Assembly: GCA_965216695.1 (NCBI GenBank)
Contig: OZ244212.1
Span: 4,030,001-4,094,000, forward strand
Length of the DNA stretch: 64,000 bases
From: G965216695 sp965216695
GTDB lineage: Bacteria; Pseudomonadota; Gammaproteobacteria; Pseudomonadales; Azotimanducaceae
Direction of reading: 5' to 3'
The notes beneath the pieces are model-generated. The model was not told where the DNA came from. It saw only the letters and a program-made list of their open reading frames with translations, and did not search any database. This document shows positions 1 to 8,516 of this stretch, in pieces (position 1 is the stretch's first letter; each line of letters starts with the position of its first letter). Made by a program: the position numbers and the translations under genes.

Positions 1-1
1 G

Positions 2-637
2 GATATCTCCCTGCAAACGATCTGGACAGATCAGATCGCCGATTGGGTCTGCGCTAGTCTTGCCAAACAGCCCCGCGATCTGGTGTTGAAGACCCTGCAC
101 CGCTCGGGCGGACTGCTGCACAGCTCGCTGGACTGGGAACTGCTGCATCGCTGTCCCGTGCCACTCTTGTTGACCACAGACAAGAAGCACGCTCGCTCTG
201 GGCGAATCATCGCTGCGCTGGACCTGCGCAGCACGGACGCCGTGCATGAGCGTCTGAATCACAAGGTGTTGGCGCTGGCCCACCGCCTTGCTGAAGCTTA
301 TGGGGCCAAAGTGCATTGCATCAGCGTCTTCGAATACTCAGAAGTATTGCGGGACCTCGACGTGATTGATGTGCGCGAAAAGCGACGGGCCTTTCTGAAA
401 GCTCACGAGGCCCAGCTCAACGAGCTGCTGAAGCCTTATGGTGTTCCGAAATCCCGGCAGCACTTTCCTGCCGGGAAGGTCGGACAGCGCGTGCAGCAGC
501 TGAGCCATAAGCTCAACGCGGATCTGTTGGTGGTCGGCACCCACGCGCGGCGCGTCCGACAACGTATGCACCTCGGCAACTCCGCGCAGCGCATCGTGGC
601 CAAGTCGATCTGCGATGTGCTCGCGGTGACGCCGTGA
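2..637 (+). CDS. uspE: Tandem universal stress protein, UspE-like (5' truncated)
   Basis: The reading frame is open from the first bases of the window, so this is the C-terminal 211 residues of a longer protein. The first visible part (PRDLVLKTLHR, then DWELLHRCPVPLLL) matches the end of the first Usp domain of UspE. A second complete Usp domain follows, ending in the nucleotide-binding signature VVGTHARR...LGNSAQRIV. A GTG at position 83 could be taken for a start, but homology continues upstream of it. The usual full-length protein is about 300 residues. UspE is a cytoplasmic stress protein. The partner gene downstream converges on it. Confidence 0.85.
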   Translation, partial: DISLQTIWTDQIADWVCASLAKQPRDLVLKTLHRSGGLLHSSLDWELLHRCPVPLLLTTDKKHARSGRIIAALDLRSTDAVHERLNHKVLALAHRLAEAYGAKVHCISVFEYSEVLRDLDVIDVREKRRAFLKAHEAQLNELLKPYGVPKSRQHFPAGKVGQRVQQLSHKLNADLLVVGTHARRVRQRMHLGNSAQRIVAKSICDVLAVTP

Positions 638-648
638 TCGTTCTGCGC

Positions 649-1323
649 TCAAGGCCTAGGAGCGTCTGGGGAGAACGAGCCGAATCTGCGCAAGAACGCG
701 CCCGTGGAGACGACGGCCCAGCCCGCCATTGCCAGCGCCATGTCTGCCTGTGCGTCCCAGGGATCGCCCTGCATACCCAGGAAAGCCTGACTGCCATCGC
801 CGAGAAGGACTGCAGCCGCCCATTCGACCAGCTCGTAGAACGCGGAACTTGCGAGAATCAACTGCGCGCCCATGAACTCCGCTTCGAGCCAAGCCAGGCG
901 ATGGTGCTGAACCAGCAACTGCCGTGCCGGTAGCGCGAGGCAAAGGCCGTACATGAAGTGCACGAAGCGATCGTAGTGATTGCGCTCCCACCCCGTGATT
1001 GCGTTCAGCGGTAAGTCCAGAAGGTTGTCGAAGAGACGATCGTAAGGCGTCAGGGAATAGGTGTAGTGCGTGCCAATGCAGTGCAAGCACACCAAGAGCG
1101 CGATGCCGAGCTTGGCCAAGGGCGAAAACGATGCGCGTCTTGCACTCCAGAAGAGCGCCGCCAAGGCGAGGATCGCCGCGACCTGTTCGAGCAACCAGGT
1201 GCCGAAGTCGTAGGGACCGGCGGCACTCCACAGCCAAAACCCGGCGCAGCAGAGGATTAAGCCGGCGTCATATGTGCTGATGCGTTGCAGGAGCAGCAAG
1301 CTATTCCGTCTCCAAGCGTTCAC
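649..1323 (-). CDS. DUF2238 / YjdF-like inner membrane protein
   Basis: This 224-residue protein is almost entirely hydrophobic, with about six membrane segments. The central stretch carries the features I associate with the YjdF/DUF2238 family: THYTY near residue 86, a YDRFVHFMYG motif, and FYELVEWAAA followed by QGDPWDAQADM. The function is unknown in the family. It ends 12 bases from the stop of the convergent uspE gene and has a short gap to the upstream membrane-protein gene on the same strand, so the two may be co-transcribed. Confidence 0.8.
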   Translation of the reverse strand: MNAWRRNSLLLLQRISTYDAGLILCCAGFWLWSAAGPYDFGTWLLEQVAAILALAALFWSARRASFSPLAKLGIALLVCLHCIGTHYTYSLTPYDRLFDNLLDLPLNAITGWERNHYDRFVHFMYGLCLALPARQLLVQHHRLAWLEAEFMGAQLILASSAFYELVEWAAAVLLGDGSQAFLGMQGDPWDAQADMALAMAGWAVVSTGAFLRRFGSFSPDAPRP

Positions 1324-1367
1324 CGATATTCCGCGCGAGTCTCGCCAGACGGCGCTTGCGCCGGTGT

Positions 1368-1994
1368 CTAGGAAGGTGCCGCATCATCTTCACTGGAGGC
1401 AGGTTCACAGGCGCGCCGCTGTCCCGCCTGGCGCAACGCCTTGATTGTGACGGGATACGCCTCCGCATCTCCATAGGACGCAAAGCCCGCGTAATCGCGA
1501 AGTGGCTCGGCGATTGCCGAGGCATGTTTAATGGGACACCAATACTGTTCTGTGCGGAAGACGACGGCACGCGCATAGCTCAACACACCACTGGCGTAGC
1601 CACAGTAAATGCAGTTGAGTTTCTCGATCCAGTTCAAGTACGCCAGCTGATGTCGGTCGATGATGATGTGGTGTCGGCGATCGATTCTCTCCAAGCGATA
1701 CAGTGGGAAGCAAAGCAACTGGTAGAGGCTAACGCTTACATCCAGAAACAGAAACACGAGGGCGATGGGATAGATTAGGGGAGCAGACAGAACGTTTCGG
1801 ACATCGCTGGCTAGCAACCACCGAACGACGCCGGTCCTAAGGCGCCGATGAGAGTCCCGGATCGTCTGCTCGAAACGTACGCGAGTCCCGTCGAGACGAT
1901 AGCGCAACGCCTGTTCTCCCTCCCGGAGATGCTCCGCAAGCTCTTCCTCCAGTCTTGAAATTTCACTGAGTATCGCTCGAACGCGCTTATTCAC
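1368..1994 (-). CDS. Conserved membrane-associated protein with CxxC and WCPIKH motifs
   Basis: The protein has 208 residues. Residues 1-55 form a charged, heptad-like coiled coil. Residues 72-98 form a hydrophobic segment. The C-terminal half carries CIYCGYA at 128-134 and QYWCPIKHA at 150-158, so three cysteines and a histidine could form a metal or redox site. The start is a GTG preceded by a GGAGG-type ribosome site. I recognise the motif pair as typical of a conserved proteobacterial family of unknown function and cannot name a role. It lies between YjdF and ppsA on the same strand. Confidence 0.6.
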   Translation of the reverse strand: MNKRVRAILSEISRLEEELAEHLREGEQALRYRLDGTRVRFEQTIRDSHRRLRTGVVRWLLASDVRNVLSAPLIYPIALVFLFLDVSVSLYQLLCFPLYRLERIDRRHHIIIDRHQLAYLNWIEKLNCIYCGYASGVLSYARAVVFRTEQYWCPIKHASAIAEPLRDYAGFASYGDAEAYPVTIKALRQAGQRRACEPASSEDDAAPS

Positions 1995-2123
1995 AGGGCC
2001 TCGACCTCCAGCGTCGGTTGTCTTGCATGGTGCATCGCTGCCGCCGGGCCGACACTGCGCTGTAGGAACTCAGAAGGCATAGCATCATCTAAGCCGCGTG
2101 CAGTTTACGCCACGCGTAGACCG

Positions 2124-4541
2124 CTAGGTTTCGTGCGACATCGTTGATTCGCACGCACTCACCTGCGAATAGGCCGCAATGATCGAATCAGGACTCAAGC
2201 TCAACGAATCGATGCCGAGGCGAACCAGAAACTCTGCAAGCTCGGGATAGTCCGATGGCGCCTGGCCACAGATGCCGCAGGGGCGCTCGTTTCGGTGGGC
2301 GCCAATAACCGCGAGTTCTAGCATTTTCAGCACGCCCGGATCCCTTTCATCGAAGTCGCGGGCGAGGGCTTCCGAGTCGCGGTCTACCCCGAGCGTCAGC
2401 TGCGTTAAATCGTTGGAGCCGATGGACAGGCCATCGAAGAGCGGTGCGAACTCGTCGATCAGAATTACGTTGTTCGGAATCTCACACATCATGTAGATCT
2501 CGAGGCCGTCGTTCCCACGCTCCAGGCCGAAGGAAGCCATTGCCTCCAAGACAGCACGCGCTTGCGCCACCCGGCGGCAGAAGGGCACCATGATTTTCAG
2601 GTTCTTCAGTCCAAACTCGGATCGTACACGGGCCAGAGCCTGGCATTCGAGCGCAAAACCGTCGCGATACTGATCGCTTATATAACGCGACGCGCCGCGA
2701 AAGCCGATCATCGGGTTCTCTTCCACAGGCTCAAAGGTCTCACCGCCCAGAAGATCGCGATACTCGTTGCTCTTGAAGTCGGATAGTCGGGCGATAACGG
2801 GTTTGGGATAAAACGCGGCCGCGATCATGCCGATCGACTCGGCCAGCGTGTGCACGAAGTAGCTTGATGTACTGGCATGCCCCTGTGCCAGCGATAGAAG
2901 CTCTGTTCGCACCTTCGCATTACCAACGCGCTCAGGATGCGCGAGCGCCATGGGGTGGGCACCGATCTGATTGTTCACGATGAACTCCATCCGGGCCAGC
3001 CCGACCCCGTCGTTGGGCAGCATGGCTGCGCTGAGCGCAGAGTCCGGATCCGCAAGGTTCAACATGAGCTTCGTTCGCGTCGCAGGCACCTTCTCGAGAT
3101 CGATCTCGCTTGTCTCGAAAGGCACCGCACCTGCGAAGACATAGCCACGCTCGCCGGCCGCGCAGGACACGGTAAGCGGGGCGCCCTCCGCCAGCTTGTC
3201 CGTTGCCTGCCCGCAGCCTACAACTGCGGGAATGCCGAGCTCTCGAGCGACGATTGCTGCATGGCAGGTTCGGCCGCCACGGTCCGTAACGATTGCGGCG
3301 GCCTTTTTCAGAACCGCGCCCCAGGCCGGCGCGGTGCTTTCGGCAATCAGCACATCGCCCTGTTGTACGGCGACGAGATCTTCAGCGTTCCGGATGAGGC
3401 GTGCCGGACCTGTCGCAATAGCCTGCCCAACGGCGCGACCCGCGACGAGCGCCTCGGGTTGATCGAGCAGCCGATAGCGCGTCAGCCGGTGCGCCCGCCG
3501 CTGCGACAGCACCGTCTCCGGGCGCGCCTGAACGACGTACAGAACGCCGCTCGGTCCATCCTTCGCCCACTCGATGTCCATGGGCATAGCGTGCCCTTCA
3601 CGCTCCGCGTAGTAGCGCTCGATCGCGAGGCCATAGTCACAGAGGTGCAGCACTTCCGCGTCCGTTAGCGCGTAGCGGCACCGCTCACTGCGGGGGACCG
3701 GCAGGCTGCAGGTACCGCCGCTCTCTTGCTCCGCGTCACAGACCATGCGCAGCTGCTTGGCACCCAGGCGGTGGCGTAACACTTCCCGGTAGCCGGCTTC
3801 GAAAGTCGGCTTGTGAACATAGAACTCGTCGGGATCGACGGCGCCCTGTACGATCGTTTCACCGAGCCCATAGGCCGCGTTCAGCAGAATCACGTCCGGA
3901 TGGCCGGACTCTGTATCGAGCGTGAAGAGGACCCCGCTGCTGGCGTGTTCGGAGCGCACCATGCGCATGATGCCGACAGAAAGCGCAACCTGGCGATGGT
4001 CGAAGCCCCGTTCCTCGCGATAGCGAATTGCTCGATCCGTGAACAAGCTCGCAAGGCAACGCTTGCAGCGGTCGAGGAGCGCAGCTTCGCCCGTCACGTT
4101 GAGAAAGGAGTCGTGCTGTCCGGCAAAGCTTGCACTCGGCAGGTCTTCGGCCGTTGCGGAGCTGCGAACTGCGAAGCGCACATCGGCGCCTACCTGGTCA
4201 GTCAACTCGGCATACGCTTGCCGAACTGCATCGACCGCGGCGACGGGGAGGGGCGCTTCGTAGATCAGCGACCGACACCGCGCAGCGCACGCCTCCAGAG
4301 CTCGGACGTCACGTGTATCAAGGGCGGCTAACTCTGTCTGCAGCCGGTCGCCGATCCCGTCTTTCGCACAAAGTTCCCGGAAGGCCCTGGTCGTCAAGGC
4401 AAAGCCCTCGGGCACGGGAACCCGCAGATCCCGCAATGCCTGGGTCATTTCTGCGAGCGCTGCGTTCTTGCCGCCCACGGCTAGCAGTTCCAGCGCAGCC
4501 GGATCTTCGAACCACACGACGTAGGGTAGCGCTGTGACCAT
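2124..4541 (-). CDS. ppsA: Phosphoenolpyruvate synthase
   Basis: This enzyme converts pyruvate, ATP and water to PEP, AMP and phosphate for gluconeogenesis. The 805-residue length is normal. Domains in order: an N-terminal ATP-grasp-like nucleotide domain (GGKNAAL; FAVRSSATAEDLPSASFAGQ), the mobile swivelling domain with the phospho-accepting histidine in GGRTCHAAIVARELG (about residue 427), and a C-terminal PEP-binding TIM barrel ending with RPCGICGQAPSDYPELAEFL. I chose the ATG at 4541, giving MVTALPYVVWFEDPA, over an upstream in-frame ATG at 4574 because it fits the family N terminus. The kinase-type regulator PpsR, often next to ppsA, is not adjacent here. Confidence 0.95.
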   Translation of the reverse strand: MVTALPYVVWFEDPAALELLAVGGKNAALAEMTQALRDLRVPVPEGFALTTRAFRELCAKDGIGDRLQTELAALDTRDVRALEACAARCRSLIYEAPLPVAAVDAVRQAYAELTDQVGADVRFAVRSSATAEDLPSASFAGQHDSFLNVTGEAALLDRCKRCLASLFTDRAIRYREERGFDHRQVALSVGIMRMVRSEHASSGVLFTLDTESGHPDVILLNAAYGLGETIVQGAVDPDEFYVHKPTFEAGYREVLRHRLGAKQLRMVCDAEQESGGTCSLPVPRSERCRYALTDAEVLHLCDYGLAIERYYAEREGHAMPMDIEWAKDGPSGVLYVVQARPETVLSQRRAHRLTRYRLLDQPEALVAGRAVGQAIATGPARLIRNAEDLVAVQQGDVLIAESTAPAWGAVLKKAAAIVTDRGGRTCHAAIVARELGIPAVVGCGQATDKLAEGAPLTVSCAAGERGYVFAGAVPFETSEIDLEKVPATRTKLMLNLADPDSALSAAMLPNDGVGLARMEFIVNNQIGAHPMALAHPERVGNAKVRTELLSLAQGHASTSSYFVHTLAESIGMIAAAFYPKPVIARLSDFKSNEYRDLLGGETFEPVEENPMIGFRGASRYISDQYRDGFALECQALARVRSEFGLKNLKIMVPFCRRVAQARAVLEAMASFGLERGNDGLEIYMMCEIPNNVILIDEFAPLFDGLSIGSNDLTQLTLGVDRDSEALARDFDERDPGVLKMLELAVIGAHRNERPCGICGQAPSDYPELAEFLVRLGIDSLSLSPDSIIAAYSQVSACESTMSHET

Positions 4542-4652
4542 GGCCTTGAGGCTACCCAACGGCCAGCAGTGCACTCTATAGCGGATTCCGCCTAAGCGAT
4601 TCCGCCTTTCCGCAGACCCAGGCGGGCTCTCCTGATCCTCATCCCAGCGCTC

Positions 4653-4933
4653 TCAACGCACCGGAACATCGTAGTACCGTTCAAAATCTGCCGGATCGTG
4701 GTTGCGCAGGTCCATCCTCGCAATCCCCGGCAAGTGCACTTCGCTGGGTCCATCGGCGATGCTCAGGTGCATGCCCAGTCCAAACAGCGCCGCCAATGGT
4801 GTCTGGTTGGATACGCCCAAGGCGCCGTGTAAGAGCAGCGCGCGCTCGGACACATTCGATCTCGATTCTGGAGCGGCCGATGTCATTGGCCACGCTACCG
4901 TGCTCGTGCAGGTGTTTGCCAAAGGCAACGCGT
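4653..4933 (-). pseudogene. Remnant of acyl-CoA dehydrogenase gene (3' end)
   Basis: This stretch is a degraded copy of the last part of the intact acyl-CoA dehydrogenase gene at 7090-8346. Bases 4653-4857 align without gaps to 7090-7294 and encode the same ending (NHDPADFERYYDVPVR). Bases 4858-4933 align to 7408-7483 (FGKHLHEHGSVANDIGR). The 113 bases between those two blocks in the intact gene are missing here, which shifts the frame. Similarity stops near 4933, so there is no start and no N-terminal two thirds. No protein is expected. It lies between ppsA and the ABM gene. Confidence 0.85.
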
Positions 4934-4995
4934 GTCGACGAAGCGAACGATCCAATCCGAGTATGATTGGCTGACAGGTCAACCCGGAACGACAC

Positions 4996-5409
4996 ATGGC
5001 AACACTTCTTTCTTATATTAAGGTCAAAGCGGGTCAAGAAAAGGCGTATGAGGAAATGCAGGCGGTGCTCTATGACGCCACCTGGGCCACTGAACCCGGA
5101 TGCAGGCGCTACGAGTTCTTTCGCTGTCCGGAACGTGGCGAGTACTATGCGTTGTTGTCATTCGACGACTATCAAGCGTTTCTCGTGCACCAGAGCAGCG
5201 ATCACCATGAAGACTTTGGTGAGAAGTTTGGCGAGATCATTGAAGATCACTGGGTTAAGTGGGTGGATCCGATGGATCGCGGATCCAAGGGTCTGGTGCC
5301 GTCGAATCCACAGGCGCCTCAGGCGGATGCGACGCCCCTGATGCTGGAGGTCAGCCGAACGATGCCGATCGAAGTGCCGGATTGGTGGCGCGAGCAACGT
5401 AGCGAGTAG
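4996..5409 (+). CDS. Antibiotic biosynthesis monooxygenase (ABM) domain protein
   Basis: The 137-residue protein begins with the ABM pattern: MATLLSYIKVKAGQEKAYEE, a CRRYEFFR strand, EYYALLSFDDYQAF, then a histidine-rich HQSSDHHEDFGE helix. ABM proteins are small dimeric ferredoxin-like-fold enzymes that include cofactor-free quinol monooxygenases. The substrate cannot be read from sequence. Residues 100-137 are an extra tail ending in WWREQRSE. It is the only plus-strand gene in this block, inserted between the dehydrogenase remnant and the LLM gene. Confidence 0.75.
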   Translation: MATLLSYIKVKAGQEKAYEEMQAVLYDATWATEPGCRRYEFFRCPERGEYYALLSFDDYQAFLVHQSSDHHEDFGEKFGEIIEDHWVKWVDPMDRGSKGLVPSNPQAPQADATPLMLEVSRTMPIEVPDWWREQRSE

Positions 5410-5512
5410 CACAGCGACCCTTTCTGCGGAGAGCTTGATGAAAAAGAAAACGCCCAATTACCAGGGGCGATCTCGAGATGCTGAAGTCTTGTTACTGGCC
5501 CCTGCTGAAGCG

Positions 5513-6517
5513 TTATTGAAACGCCGACATAACCTCGCTGGCAAACAGCCGAACCGCCTCAGTCAGCCGCGGCTGGTCGTCGGCACCGCCAAAGATCAGT
5601 GAAAACTCATCCGGTGCAATGGCCTGCCGCCAACGTTCGATTTCAGCGATACACATTTCGGGCGTGCCCGCGATGGCCCGGTCGCGGATGTACTCCTCGG
5701 TCGTAAACGCCTCACCGGCCAATAGCCGCTCGATGACGAGATCGTCGCGGGTGGCGCGGGCCTCGGCGAAGGTTTTATGAAATTCGATCATGCGCGGCAT
5801 CCATTCACGCTCCACCTGCTCGAGCGTCGGCGCGATCCAAGCGTTGCGCATAAGGCACACATACGGCGTGCGCCCCAGCTCGTGGCATGCTTGTCGGTAG
5901 GCGTCGACCTGACGTTGCATCACCGTGAGCGCCTCCTGGGGTAGGGCAAACCAGCCATCCCCGAGGCGTGCCGCACGCGCCAGGGCGGCAGGTGCAGATC
6001 CACCCACCAGAATGGGTACGTGGGGCTGCTGTACGCAAGGCGGATTGACCGACACTCGCGGGATTTCAAAATACTCGCCTGAAAATTCGAATGCGTCCGC
6101 AGACCAACCCTCGCGCATCACGGTCAGCAACTCTTCGAGTCGCCGGCCGCGCTGCCGGAAGTCGATGCCGAAGCCTTCATACTCATAAGGCCGGTAGCCG
6201 ATGCCTACGCCTAAGACCGCACGGCCGCCGGAGATCTGGTCCAGCGTCGCTGCTTGCTCAGCCACCGTCACAGGATGGTGCAGCGGCGCAAGGTAGATGC
6301 CGGTACCAAGCCGCAGCCGCTCGGTCTGTGTGGCGACAGCCGAGAGCAGCGCAAATGGCGCGGCTGGGTCGGCGATTTCAGGCGTGAACGAGTGGTGGCC
6401 GAAGGTCCCCATGTAGTAGCCGAGTTGGTCGACTTGTTGTGCAAATGCCAATGTGCGTGCGTAGGGTGTGGGACTGCCTCGGTCATGGAATGTGGGCAGC
6501 ATCAGGCTGAAGCGCAT
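5513..6517 (-). CDS. LLM-class flavin-dependent oxidoreductase
   Basis: This bacterial-luciferase-like TIM barrel probably uses FMN or F420. Family features: MRFSLMLPTF at the N terminus, LRLGTGIYLAPLHHPV, AATLDQISGGRAVLGVGIG, the insert GEYFEIPRVSVNPPC, and VPILVGGSAPAALARAA. I start it at the ATG at 6517 (334 residues) rather than the TTG at 6544, because MRFSLML is the normal beginning and a GAG lies upstream. The VOC and acyl-CoA dehydrogenase genes follow upstream on the same strand, which suggests a common catabolic unit. The substrate is unknown. Confidence 0.85.
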   Translation of the reverse strand: MRFSLMLPTFHDRGSPTPYARTLAFAQQVDQLGYYMGTFGHHSFTPEIADPAAPFALLSAVATQTERLRLGTGIYLAPLHHPVTVAEQAATLDQISGGRAVLGVGIGYRPYEYEGFGIDFRQRGRRLEELLTVMREGWSADAFEFSGEYFEIPRVSVNPPCVQQPHVPILVGGSAPAALARAARLGDGWFALPQEALTVMQRQVDAYRQACHELGRTPYVCLMRNAWIAPTLEQVEREWMPRMIEFHKTFAEARATRDDLVIERLLAGEAFTTEEYIRDRAIAGTPEMCIAEIERWRQAIAPDEFSLIFGGADDQPRLTEAVRLFASEVMSAFQ

Positions 6518-6647
6518 AGCGGTTTTCTCGACGGGTTTACTCAATGTGCAGTTAGTCCACTACTCGCCAGGTTCCCACTATGTCTCCTTTGATCGAGATC
6601 GCTAGTGGCGGTAATCAGCGTCAGCGCCGTCGACTCAATCGATAGGC

Positions 6648-7055
6648 TCAACCCTGTTGAACGAACTCGACCCAGTTGCCGTCAGGGTCTTCGACGATTG
6701 CGATCGTCATTTCAGGACTGAACTCCGTGACGGGGATGGCGACGTTCGCGCCAGCTGCAACGCAGCGATCGAATACTTCCTGAACGTTTTCTACAAACAT
6801 CGTCCAGTAACGATAACCCGTTGCGTCTTGCGGCCCGCCTGGTGGTGCATCGGCTGGTGGTTTTGATTCGTTGTAGATGATCTTGATCATCGAGGTGCCA
6901 CACATAAGCTGTTGTACGGTGGTGCCCGGCATCGGGTTGAGTTCACCAACGTGCTTCAGGCCTATCGTGTCACGATAGAACGCAACAGAAGCCGCCGGGT
7001 CGTTGGTAACGATGCCAAGATCAATGGAATCTTTGGTTAAGGAAAGAAGACTCAT
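6648..7055 (-). CDS. VOC (glyoxalase/dioxygenase) superfamily protein
   Basis: The 135-residue protein has the two-module VOC fold. The first module is LGIVTNDPAASVAFYRDTIGL; the second runs from YRYWTMFVENVQEVFDRC to IAIVEDPDGNWVEFVQQ. The terminal EDPDGNWVEF is the characteristic second metal-ligand strand. The family includes glyoxalase I, methylmalonyl-CoA epimerase and ring-cleaving dioxygenases, and this sequence alone does not choose between them. It lies 34 bases downstream of the acyl-CoA dehydrogenase gene on the same strand, so co-transcription is likely. Confidence 0.8.
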   Translation of the reverse strand: MSLLSLTKDSIDLGIVTNDPAASVAFYRDTIGLKHVGELNPMPGTTVQQLMCGTSMIKIIYNESKPPADAPPGGPQDATGYRYWTMFVENVQEVFDRCVAAGANVAIPVTEFSPEMTIAIVEDPDGNWVEFVQQG

Positions 7056-7089
7056 CTAACCTCCAGGACAACTATGTTTCATCGCTGCC

Positions 7090-8346
7090 TCAACGCACTG
7101 GAACATCATAGTACCGTTCGAAATCTGCCGGATCATGGTTGCGCAGCTCCATCTTCGCAATCCCCGGCAAGTGCACTTCGCTCGGGCCATCGGCGATGCT
7201 CAAGTGCATACCCAACCCAAACAGCGCCGCCAATGGTGTCTGGTTGGATACGCCCATTGCGCCGTGTACGCGTAGCGCGCGCTCGGAAACATTCTGCAAC
7301 AGCTCGGTACCAACGATTTTGAGCATGCCGATCTCCTTGCGCGCGCCTTTCACGCCTTTTTCATCCAGCGTTTTAGCCGTATGCATGCACAGTAGACGGG
7401 CTTGATCGATCTCGATTCTGGAGCGGCCGATGTCGTTGGCGACGCTGCCGTGTTCATAGAGGTGTTTGCCGAACGCAACGCGTTCCTTGGCCCTGGACAT
7501 CAACAAGCCGAGCGCCACTTCGGCCATTCCCACGCAACGCATGCCGTAGTGGATCCGTCCGGGACCCATGCGCTTTTGCATGATGGAGAAGCCTTCGCCG
7601 GGTTCGCCCAGCAGGTTTTCGGTGGGTACGCGAACGTTCTCGAGCAGAATCTCGGGATGGCCCCCCGTGTGGTAGGCGTTCATCACCGTTGTGTCCTGCA
7701 GAATCGTCACGCCGGGCGTATCCAGCGGAATGATGATCACGCCGTGCTGGTTGTGACGGCTTGGGTTGTCGGGATTGGTCTTGCCCATCAGGATCATGAA
7801 GCGGCACTTCGGGTGCATGGACAGGGAAATGAACCACTTGCGGCCATTCACCACGTACTCGTCGCCGTCGCGCACAATAGTGGTTTGGTAGTTGGTGGCG
7901 TCCGAGGAGGCAACCTCCGGTTCGGTGGCAGCGAAACAGGAGTAGCATTCACCCTCCAGCAGCGGCCGCAGCCACTTCTGGCGTTGTTCTTCATTGGCGG
8001 CCGCGCCCAAGAGTTCCATGTTGCCGGTAACCGGGGCATTGCAGTTGAATACCTCGGGTGCCCAGGGCAGCTTGGCCATCTCCTCGAAGATAGGCGCGAA
8101 CTCGAAGTTGGTGAGTCCCGTGCCGGGCTCGTCCTCGCGCAGATGCGGAAAGAACAGATTCCACAAACCCAATTCCTTGGCCTTGGCTCGAAGGTCGTCG
8201 ACGAAGGCCAGGGCATCTGCGTCGTTGCGGCGGTCGCTATGGGCTACGTCCTGATAATGCTTGTTCATCGGGTAAACGTGCTTGTCCATGAAATCGACGA
8301 CGGCCGCTTTGATTTCCAGGGATCTTTCGGTTTGTGTGAATTCCAT
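7090..8346 (-). CDS. Acyl-CoA dehydrogenase
   Basis: This 418-residue FAD enzyme oxidises an acyl-CoA to the enoyl-CoA. It shows the family order: an N-terminal helical domain, a beta domain with CFAATEPEVASSDA and the VVNGRKWFIS strand, and a C-terminal helical domain with RVAFGKHLYEHGSVANDIGR and VHGAMGVSNQTPLAALF. It is the long, APM/ACAD10-like subtype rather than a short-chain enzyme. The gene heads a minus-strand run with VOC and LLM genes. Its 3' end exists a second time as a decayed remnant at 4653-4933. Confidence 0.93.
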   Translation of the reverse strand: MEFTQTERSLEIKAAVVDFMDKHVYPMNKHYQDVAHSDRRNDADALAFVDDLRAKAKELGLWNLFFPHLREDEPGTGLTNFEFAPIFEEMAKLPWAPEVFNCNAPVTGNMELLGAAANEEQRQKWLRPLLEGECYSCFAATEPEVASSDATNYQTTIVRDGDEYVVNGRKWFISLSMHPKCRFMILMGKTNPDNPSRHNQHGVIIIPLDTPGVTILQDTTVMNAYHTGGHPEILLENVRVPTENLLGEPGEGFSIMQKRMGPGRIHYGMRCVGMAEVALGLLMSRAKERVAFGKHLYEHGSVANDIGRSRIEIDQARLLCMHTAKTLDEKGVKGARKEIGMLKIVGTELLQNVSERALRVHGAMGVSNQTPLAALFGLGMHLSIADGPSEVHLPGIAKMELRNHDPADFERYYDVPVR

Positions 8347-8516
8347 AGGGTGTTCTTCATGATTGGCGTGCGCCTCTATTGTCTACAATCAAGGCTGCGG
8401 TTGTAAGGGCCAGCGCGCTTCCATCGCCGGGACTTGGCGGCTTGCGGGCCGCTTGTTGCTTTCGACCCTGCCACAATGCACGATGTAACGCAGTTTGTGT
8501 CCGCCGGAAATCGCCG

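Noticed and set aside
5438..5602. A 54-codon plus-strand frame starting MKKKTPNYQ
   Set aside because: It has a GGAGAG site, but most of it is antisense to the LLM gene and it has no recognisable pattern, so I do not support it.
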